The notes under the pieces are model-generated. The model had not been told where the DNA came from and searched no databases. It saw nothing but the letters and a program-made list of their open reading frames with translations. Both the position numbers and the translations under genes were made by a program. A stretch of 64,000 bases of DNA from Lethocerus indicus (lineage: Eukaryota > Arthropoda > Insecta > Hemiptera > Belostomatidae), in assembly GCA_019843655.1 (NCBI GenBank), contig JACDQD010000002.1, positions 9,103,393 through 9,167,392 on the forward strand. The letters are read 5' to 3'. Shown one piece after another: positions 14,413 to 25,400 of this stretch; the stretch's first letter is position 1, and each line of letters begins with the position of its first letter.

Positions 14413-15814
14413 CTACACTCTCTCAAGTTCTATGCTGTTGAATTTAGCATCTTGTAGTACATTTAAACCTACATATTTGTCTTCTTCCTTTTTGTACCCA
14501 ACATCTTTATATTCAAATAACACCAAACTGTTAATTTTTTGAGCTGTAAGTGGATTGTCCAACATTTCTTGGTAATTCAAGTCATCAGTGAACATTACTT
14601 CCACAGGGTGGTTGAGAGACTGTAATTAAATTATTAGTGTTTTGGGGATAATTAATTTACACTAAAAAATAAATTAATACTAAGTAATTAATTAATCATA
14701 AATGAAAAGTAATTGCAATGAGTAAGTAACTTACTTGTTGAAGCATGAAATTGCCATCATATTGAAGGTCATTAGGTATTATTAGAAATGTTTTGCACGA
14801 AAGATTTTTCTTTAATGAAAAGTTAAGTACTACTTCCAACCTACTACGTAAAGCATTGAAACCCTTCCTAACAAATGAACAATTGTGTTTTTTTGCTTCA
14901 GCATTTCTGATCAGCAAATCTAATTTTTCATCGAACGTTTTTTGTTTGTCAGTTTCCTCATGCAACTAGAATAAAAATACAATTTGTATCAGCTTAATTG
15001 TATTGATTACCACAAGAGCAATTTTAAAATTATATAGCATAATAGTTTTATATAGAAAGAAGTTCAGGCATTACCTGTTGAGAAATTTCAGTAATTAGCT
15101 GTTCAAAATTGGTTGAAAATATGGGATTGACCCATTTTTGCACAGCTTGAGGAGCAGCATCCAACAATATTAGAATTACTTGTTTGTTTCTCTTCTCAAG
15201 ATACTCAGCTATATGAAGAGCTAATGTGCCACTCCAACCTGATGCAATTACTGTAAATACTCCTAAATCAAATTCAACCAGTGCCTAAAAGGGATATTAA
15301 TTATAAGTATAGGGTAAGTAGAAATCGAATTGATGCAGCAGATATTTTATTTCTAGAATAAAAATAAAATATTAGTTTATTGCTAATTATAAAAATATAT
15401 TGTATATTTTATCATTATTATAATGTTAATAGGATTTTATTATTTCCTTGAGGAGAATACTTACCTAAATGAAATTTATCAACACATATATTTCATGCAT
15501 GTATTAATAATAAAGTGGAATGTTATTTATACTAGATACCTCAACAACATCATATGCAACTCTCTCCAAATTTTCTATTTGCTCTGGAAGCCTTACTTTG
15601 AAGGCCGGATAAAATAATCTTGATATTAATCTATCCATTTGATTTGGTTTTAAACATGGAAGTATGAAAACCGGTGCTACTTCTCGTGTTACAGAGTATC
15701 TTGCACACAATGTTGGTACTTCTTCAAAACAAACCTTCAAACTTATTTCACGACCTAACATTTCAAGTTGATCCATACTTTGTGGCAAATAATATGCATG
15801 CTGAGGTGTTTTAT
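14413..15814 (-). other. Gene A exons 32-35: thioesterase-like domain, Ser replaced by Trp
   Basis: Exons: 15540-15814, 15075-15284, 14735-14965, 14413-14619 (stop TAG). About 55 residues without any DSL phosphopantetheine motif lead into APVFILPCLKP, the TE beta-strand entry. The nucleophile elbow, normally AGYSYG, reads ASGWSG, with Trp1978 at the Ser position and one residue missing nearby. The His region (GDH in FAS) reads TDD. Release by hydrolysis is not expected. Confidence 0.8.
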
Positions 15815-18800
15815 CTTTAAAAGAGAAAAGCATAATTAACAATTGAAGGTAATTTATAATTATTTCGTAACACAACAATTTCAGATTACATTAATAATAC
15901 ATACCAGAATGATGAAACTGTGCACAGTCTGAAAGAAATACTACAGGTTTTGTGTTACTTATTTTACATATAAAAGTATCTAGATACGGTAAAATATTTG
16001 ATATTTTTGGTGAACCCTCCTGTATGCTGAGTGAAAAACCATGAAAATTGTTCTTGTGCCTGTTGATACATACATTTTCTCCATTGCCAATACAGATAAA
16101 TTTACTTTTAGGTGCAACGTCACGCAAAACTATGTCCAGGTATTGTATATTTTCTTTAGGCTCCTAAAAGATTTCTCCATTATAAATCAAATGATGATTA
16201 AACAAATTATTTTATTGAGGAGTATTATATTCACTTCTAACAATAAATACCGTATCTAGTATGAATGTTGCTGCTAACGGTTGCTGTGAGTTGATACTAC
16301 TGAGAACTTTCTTAGCTTCGCTTAGTGAATCAATTTGATTCAACTGCAGGAAATGTATTTTTACATAAGAATGCTGTGTCATGAGACACTGCAATCTGAA
16401 AGTGAATGTATGATTAGATTGAACAATTTTTACCTCTTTTGAACATAAAACTTATAAATTAATATTTATTTAATTTATTTATATTTTAAATATTTATATT
16501 AGGAAAATGTACCTGTGATTTAGAGATTTTGTAGTTTCATTGTCTATTGCTACATATATATTATGTGCACCTCTTAAAATAAGCCATGAAATCAAATCCA
16601 ACCAGTATCCACAGATACTCCCTCCTTAAAAATGTACACATAAAGGAATATATTTTTCATTATTTATATAATTATGCTAAAAATAAGGAAGAATATTTTT
16701 ATAATAGTACCTACCCACTATCAAGTGTGATTCTTCTGAACAGCACGAATAATAATCACTTGTTTTCTCTTGAGTATCACTTTCCATTTTTAAAACTAAT
16801 TTTTCATGTTTTTTCTTTTCTGAACTGTTAAAATTTAGAAATGAAATGTCTGTTATAGGATAATTATTTCATCATCCACACTTGTGTATAAAATACACAT
16901 GAGCATATATGAATTATAAAAAATGTATATTTTTGTTTCCGAATAGACATTATTTGTCTTATGGGAAATATGTTGTGGGTTGAGAGAATCCTCAGAATGG
17001 ACTATGAAAGTGTTCTTCACTTGTTTTTTGTGACATTCTTATGTTCGGAGAATTATTCTATTTTCTGTATGCCATTACCATGGCATGGACCATAGTTTTA
17101 GAAATGCTGGTTTAGTCCAATATTAATGACAAACTGTCCACTGAAGAGCTAAATTATTATTATCTAATATTTTTTATTATTTAAGATTTATTAACTTACA
17201 TCAAATATTCACATGCATTTTTGCTACACAGTGGGTCAGATGTGACAGAAACTTTTAATGGCTTAATTACACCTGTGTCCAAACCTCTTCTAAAAGTTTC
17301 TTCTAAAATTGTTTTCTTTGAGTCTGATAAATTCATTAAACAGTCAGGATTTAAGGCATGAAATCCAGATTCTTTCAAAAAAAATTTCATTCCTAAAAAG
17401 TATAAAGAAAAATATAGATTTCAGATTCTAGTAATTCGTTCTATAAATGTGATAACATCATGTGTTATGTCAATGCTTACCAATGGTATTATAATTATTT
17501 AATAATGCTGGGTTTGTTTCTATGTAATATCCTCGAACTTTCACACACTTCAATGTGATATGTACATGTTTTAAGTCATCAAGTCTATTGATAGCAACAT
17601 TAATACCATCACCATTAGTCATTTTTGTAATATAATAGTCATAATTTGCCTTTTCATAACTAAGAATGTTTTGTTCTTGTATCTGAAACAACCCATGAGC
17701 ATATAAAAGTATTGTACAATTAAAAAATATACAGTAAATTGTAAGTAAATAAATACCTCAGGGAACATAATTTTTATTTGCTCTCTCTCTTTTTCATGGC
17801 CGCATGTAATGAAAATATTGCAACCTATTCTAATAGCAACAGTAATTAATGCTTGAGATATTGAAGAAGTTCCATCATGTATGAGCACATTGTAATTTGG
17901 TTTAGTACCAGTAATAATACAGAATATATAATAGGCCTGAAAAATTAATTATAAGTATTACAAGAGATTGATAATGAATGAATTAAATGAATTGAGCAAA
18001 TATTTTAATAGAAGTTGAAATAAATATCATATAATTTATAATATTGTAGTTGTAAAAAAGATAAGTAGGATTAGATTCTGTATATTACCATACTGTAGGC
18101 AAGAGGCACTGACACTGCCTGCTCATGGGTCCAATGCTTAGGTTTCTTCCACGAAAGAATGGGATCAACATGAATGGCACTTTGGTTTGTTATAGAACAT
18201 AATCCAAATATTTCTTCTCCACTTTTTCGTTGGCCACTGTACTCGAGCAATCCAAGCTATATTAAAAGTGAAAAATATAATCTAGACATATATATTTCTA
18301 ATATATTAATATTAATATATTATATTAATATATTATAGTTGTCCATTAATTAAAAATAAAATTAGCTATTTTTAATCTAAACTATTTCCCTCTATATTTG
18401 TTTTGAATTATTTTAATACCTTCATAACTGAGGTAGGTTCAAAAGTGTCTTGCAATTTAAGTCCCATGTATTTAATATCAACCTCTGGACATCTGAAAAT
18501 TATAAGTTTCTTGATTTTATACAAATGTTTAGTTAACATTAATTACACATGGATTACAGATAAAATAAATCCATACTTGAGTTTATTAAGTTGTACCACA
18601 GGTTCGTCAATGATGCTTATTTCTCCTTGGAATGGTAGTAATCTTAAACTTCCCCATACTCCTTTTTTATAGATGTTCATCCTCAAGTTCTTCTCCAACT
18701 GACATTTATAAAATGTATTATCTATTGAAAAATCTGGGCAATCGGAATCTATGAAAATAAACCTGAGCAAAAAAACATTTTAAATGATAATTTTTGTAAT

Positions 18801-19378
18801 TATTAAAGTAGTAATTATTAAACAAACTAATTGTTCATTAGTGTGTTCTTGAAAGTACACTTGAGTAACACAAAACACCACAAAATATGAACATTCACTG
18901 AAAATTTATGATTAAAAGATTTATTCCTAGAATATTATAGCAAAGAACCATAATGTTAGCAGCTAGCAATTTGTATAAATGTAATACATATTAACCATAA
19001 CTGTTATAACATTACCTATAAAATTAAACAATAATTTTAAAATTGGAAAGCATAATGTAATATAATTATAATTACTTATAAAATATAGATCCAGCAGCTC
19101 CATTGTATTTATTAAGGATTTGAGTTATATTGGTTTCTAAGATTTCTCTTCCAATGATATATATCAAATGGCTCACTCCCTCTTGCCTAATATTTTCCAA
19201 TTTACTCTTCAGTTCAGCCTCCCAGTTATTTGAAATACAGACTGTGCTGTAATTCAATCCAAAAGTAGAATCCTTCAATAAAAATACAGGAGAATTTTTA
19301 ACCATATAAAAATATAAATATAAAATACCAAATGGTGTAGTTACATGTTTATGATATTTGAAATAAATAAATAAATAA

Positions 19379-19428
<50 letters not shown>

Positions 19429-22400
19429 AAATTAATAATTAGCTACAAAAACACGACAGGAGAATTAATCTCCTATTATACCTGTTTAAATAACAAAATA
19501 TTGTAGTTTTCAGTTTGGTGCTGGAAAATTAAATTATGTTCCATTTTATGTGGGATGCAGTGTCGCGAACCAGTCAATAAATATCCGTGCTTAAGTTTTT
19601 GAAATAAACATTTAATGTTGTCACTGACTTCATTTCCAGTAATTATTACACAATAATCCTTGCACAACTCATCTATTTTTGAAGAAAGAAGTTCTTTTTC
19701 TTGTGTTATTTCCACAATGTTTACCTGGATGTTGGAACATTGTATTATTATTGAGAAGGATTTGATAAGTGATTAAATTGATTTAAATACACATATTATA
19801 GAAAGTACAAATTAAAAGGAATGTACAGTATTGCACTTGTAATACTCTTAATACTTAGCATTATGGAACTAAAAAGAAAATGAATTCGGTAATTTGTTTG
19901 ACTAATAATTTACTTCTCTGGTAATATAGTTATTGAATCCTGTTTATAGTTGCATAAAAGCCATATAAGCTTTTTTAAAGAATGTAATTTTTCTCTTAAT
20001 TCATTTGACATTCAAGGTTGAAGAGTTTTGTTAACTGATTGTTTTCTAGGTTTCATTACTAAAGTTATGAATTTGTGCCATGTAAAGTACATTAATATTG
20101 TACTTTATATATCAATTAATATTTAATCTTTGAATGTATGCTTGTATGTTGGTCGTATATATATCTATATATCATATCTTTTATATATAACATATCTGTC
20201 TGTATATGACAATATAAGTAATCTTAACCAAGTGGAACAAAAATAAACAAACCATATCGAACCTTTAGCCTTTCCTGTTGGAACAAAATATCATTAACAC
20301 CTTTCAATAAATTAAGTCTATCTTCAAAAACTATAATATTCATTGCAGTGATATAGATGGGATTCACATTTTCTATTATGATTTGACCACATACTGTCAG
20401 TATATCAGTCATTTCCTGCAAGAAAAATTGAGGATTATAAAATTAAGATAATAGAAAATAACTCTTTTACATGGTTATATAGTTCAATGTAAAAGCAAAT
20501 CCAATTCTAATAATTATTCTTAGAAAACGAGGATAATACACATAAGTTATCCATTTATGTGTCCTTATTATGCACTCCCAAGAGCTTAATGTTGAAGGAG
20601 AATATTATTACAGTATTAATACAAATAACATACTTACATGTATATTGGGGTGGAAATATGGCACAAATTCTGGCTTTTCATACTTTATATTTGTATTCTT
20701 CAGTGAAACTGCATCATGTTTTTCCTTTGTTTCTATTCTACAAAATTGTAATCCTTTGCAGCTCAGCATTTGTAAAGTATATTCAAAATAAACATCAACA
20801 ACTAAAATTATAGAATTATTAGAAACATTATATAATCTTCAAATAATTAAAGTAATTATTTGTGAATCAGATCATACCAGTATTTTCAGTGCCAAATTGT
20901 GTTGAATCTATAATTATTTGTTCTATAGCACTTACAAGATGTAACTTATTATACTTGCTAGTGCTACAAACAGAAATTATTTGAAGTAGGGCATCAAGGA
21001 AAAGGGTCCAATTGCCAGTCCAATAAACTTCACCTACAACACCTAATTATAAAATTTACAACATTATTATTTTCAATGTCTCTCAAATGTAGAACAATGG
21101 CAAGGTGATAAATATATTTAAATAATTAATAAATATAAGTTTTATAAGCTGAGCAAGAAACCATCCAGGAGGGTTTGAATTGTTTTCTGAAATGTTGTTC
21201 AGAAGTTAGTTTCAGTTTATGTTAATTTTAAATACAGTGAATATATTATATGTAATATTTTTAGTTTTTTAAAAACTATTTGCTGTGTATAAAGTTATAG
21301 TCTCCTCAATTCTTAAACAATTAATTAAACCCTACAGTAAAAAACATTTATTAAGCCAGTTGTGTTTGAATTTATTAATAAGGAAATGTATGTTACTTTA
21401 CAGGACTATTTACCATTTTCATAAAGGGTGAGTTTCTTCACATTCTTGAATGATGGGCCATTTTCAAAACCCATGTTTTCCATATACCCATAAATTTCAC
21501 TTTGATTTAATGTCTTCCTAATCCCATGCATATGGGTCTCATTAAGGTTGTAAAATTCGATGCTATTATTATTGATAAAACATATTTTACCACTAGTGAC
21601 TATCATTTCATCACGACTCATTTCAAAATCTCCTGTTCCTTTTTGAATTTGAATGACACATGTTGCTGAAAATTAACACAAACTGTAAAATACATTCCAT
21701 ACTCTTACTTGTTAAATGATTATTCAGTTTACGATAATAAAGAGAATATTTAAAGGTATAATATAAAATTACATTTAAATTCGACTTACGTTTCATGTAA
21801 AGATCAAGGTGGTTAACAAATTTCAAGTCTTCAATAAGAGTTACTGTATCAGGAGGTTTGTTCAAACGTGTTCCAGTATACATTTCAATTACAGTATTCT
21901 TTAATAAAAAAACAATTAATTAGGCCATTGAAAATTTATAATATGAATAAATCCATTAAAATTATAATTTCAAGAAACTCACTACTAAAGCAGAGGACGG
22001 TATTAAGGTTTCACCATGAATTTTACGTTCAACGAAAATTTCACAACCTTTCTCTTCGTTGGAATACTGAATTTTTTTTGTATTCGGTGTTAATTTTGCC
22101 TGTAGGAATCACCGATCACGAATTAATACAATCAATAATATATTTAACAATTTTAATGTTGATTTTACTGAAAAATTTGTATTAAAGTACGAACTTCGAG
22201 TAAAGCAAAATATCCTGCGTCGTCAGTAATTTCTGGATTACTCCAACTTATGAGGTTATGTATAGGAGCTGTATTTCTTGAAACTGGAAATTCGACTTTT
22301 GGATATAATTGACACAGATCCATATCTAATCCTTCCAAATAGAGCCTGAACTTGACAAATATTCAATACAAATATATCAAGGCCTACTAAATAATACAAT

Positions 22401-25400
22401 TTACTCCATTCATGTCGTCAACAAAATTATATACGAGCTCACCTTCCGATTGCATTCAACAAATACAAGAGACCATTCTTTTGTGTTCGGTTAGTAAGGC
22501 TAACATTTATGCATTTCGAATGAGATCTTCTCAGTATAGCTTGTAAAAGCCCATGAGGAGCTATTTCTATAATGACAGCGTCCGATGGTATATGCTTGGC
22601 TGCCTCCTCGAACAGTACTGAGCTAAGTAAGTTATTAGTGTGATAAGCAGCCGAGCTATATTTAGCTAACTCGCTGTCCCACTGACTTTCCGGTACAGAG
22701 CTACTAATCCAACGATTCGACCTTGCCTTAGGGACAGGAATGACCTGTATAAACATAACGAATTATAGATAAAAAGTAATTTCAATGGCAGTAATCCAAA
22801 TAAAATATGATGCAAGCCAAATAATATTCCTATCATCAACATAATTATAAATTTAAAATACTACATGCATAAGCTCATATCATATATAAATGTATTAAAA
22901 GAAAATTAAGTCACTAGCTAGAAATGTAGCAAATCAGAAGAGGATTAAATAATCCAATCTACACTAGTGTAGAACAAGTTTTTCGTATCTCCTGAAGACA
23001 GTTAGCTTTATTTCTATATAGAAGAAAATCATATGTGTGCTGCATCATCAGCATTACCAGAATGCCTTACTATAATAACTATACAAATTAAGGTAGTAGT
23101 ATGATAGATGACTGGAATTTTAAGGATAGTAAATAATCAGTAAATCCTTAATAAATGATTATTGATAAACCAATAAGTTAAATACGTAAGAGTTGGTGTG
23201 AGATTCTAATTGAAGTTTAATTTTCTTTCAGTTATGTATAATCATGTGGAAATTATCTTTGTTCTACAGATGGTAAAACACCCGTTTTTCAGTACCCACC
23301 TCTTCCAAATAGCTGAGGAGAGCAGGTGCAGCTGGAGCAATATGTTTGCTATGGTAAGCGATGTTGGATACGTTTACAAGCCGCGCAAATATTCCTTTCG
23401 CTTTAATTTCTTTAATGTATTCTTCCATGTCTTTTTCTGGCCCAGACAATGTGCAACTCTCCGCAGAATTATGACAAGCAATTTCTATCGTTTTCGGGAT
23501 TTTATCTTTTAAATCATCGTAACCAAGACCTAAAATAATGTAATGAAAATCCTTCCATAAAAATGATTGTTCAAAATAATTAAGGTATTTATTTGGGGGA
23601 CGTGAGGGTTTCGCGTATCATAAATCGACCCGTCCTCTGTGTTCACTCACCTATTTCGTCCTATGCTAGACCGATTTAGGCTTTTAGCAATCGTCAGCAG
23701 TCCGTCGCGCAAGTCCGATGTAAATGAAAGATATGTCATACATTTTCGTGTTCTATGGACCTAGTCTAGTCTAGGGGCTATAATCTTGCCTTGAGCTTAC
23801 CGACAGCAGCCATTTTTCCTCTGATCAGATTAGTCTCGATCGATGCTTTTCCTCTTGCGTACGCAGATAATATCACTTGTTCGGCGGTGAAGCAACCGTC
23901 AGCGTAGGCGCATCCCAATTCACCAACAGAATGTCCCACAATACCGTCGGGTTCGATGCCCAGAGTTTTTAGAATGTCCATCAGACCGATCTGCGACAAA
24001 TTATTTATGGCTAAATAAATTATAAAAATCGAAAAGCGCTATATTATCAAATTTCATTTAGGGAACCTGAACAGCTGCGATGCCGACGAATGAATTCAAA
24101 ATGGAGTCGAACGTCGAAGGATCCTTGTTAGTGATGATGTCTATGAGGTCAATGCCTTTAGGCTGAAGGACCTTATGACATTTGTGAATTGCTTGGGCGA
24201 ATGTAGGGAATTTCATGAGATCTGATCCCATACCTGGCCACTGAGATCCCATTCCAGAGAATACCCACCATATTGGGCGTTTGGCTGCTCTGGAATATTC
24301 CTAGATAATAAAACAAATATTATAAGAATATATAATGCTGTACAAAATAGTACTACCTAGTGCTAAATATACATACTATAATCAGCGATGTCGTGACTAA
24401 TTTGAAATGTTAAAATTATACTTTCTTAATCCTCATACCTTTGTTTAAATGATCATGAAGTGTAATTTCACTGATCACATAATTCTTCTTACACTCATAT
24501 AGTTATTGTTAAAATCACTAAACTGTTTATCTAACTTTGTAAAAACTATATTATTGCAGTAGGCAGAATGGAAAAGGCTACCTTGACCTGCAGGTCAGTT
24601 TCAGAACTATTGCTGAGTATGGTATATCCTCTGTAAACATGGTGTTTGGACAATGCCCTTCTGAAAACTAGGTGTGTCAGTGCAACAAATTCTTCGTCGA
24701 TTGGCATAGATTCAACCTGAAAATCAGTATAGTTTCTATTAAATATATAATTATAATTCAGTTTAACATCAAGTTTACAAGATCAATAAGCCTAGTTCGA
24801 TTAAGTTCAAGTGAATATCATATAATTCGCAAATTGAAATGGCCGTATGAATTGTTTGCTATAAATAATGCAAAAATATTCATCCACTCAATCCACATGT
24901 GTGGATTTACACGTCATATTATTCATATTGATTAGCTAAGGGTATTTAGCCCTGAAAATTTGTTTTCTGAAATTAAGAACTATGAATTTCAGTAAGAAAT
25001 TATATGAGTGAAAACCTTTTGTAAAGACTCGGTCAACGCTACTTCCTCCCGACCTGACATGACAACAATCCTCGGCAGTCCATCGGGTGGAAGTACTGAT
25101 TTCTTTGGAGTTCTGGATTTTGTTTTTGGAAACTGCTTCAAAATAGCATGAGCGTAGGATCCAGCCAAACCTATCGAACTTACGCCAATGATGTTTCCAG
25201 GAAGAGGAGTTGACTCTGTTACAACCTAAAATAACAGATTGCGTTAGTTTAAAGGTACAAACCGGTTTTCAGGGTCAACTTTCTACATGTATATATCGCG
25301 ATTATAATATTTCATCCAACCAATTTAACATCATTTCTTTCAACATCTCATTCTTGCAACATTTAACATTTTATTCCAATTTACCATCTTAACTTTTCAT

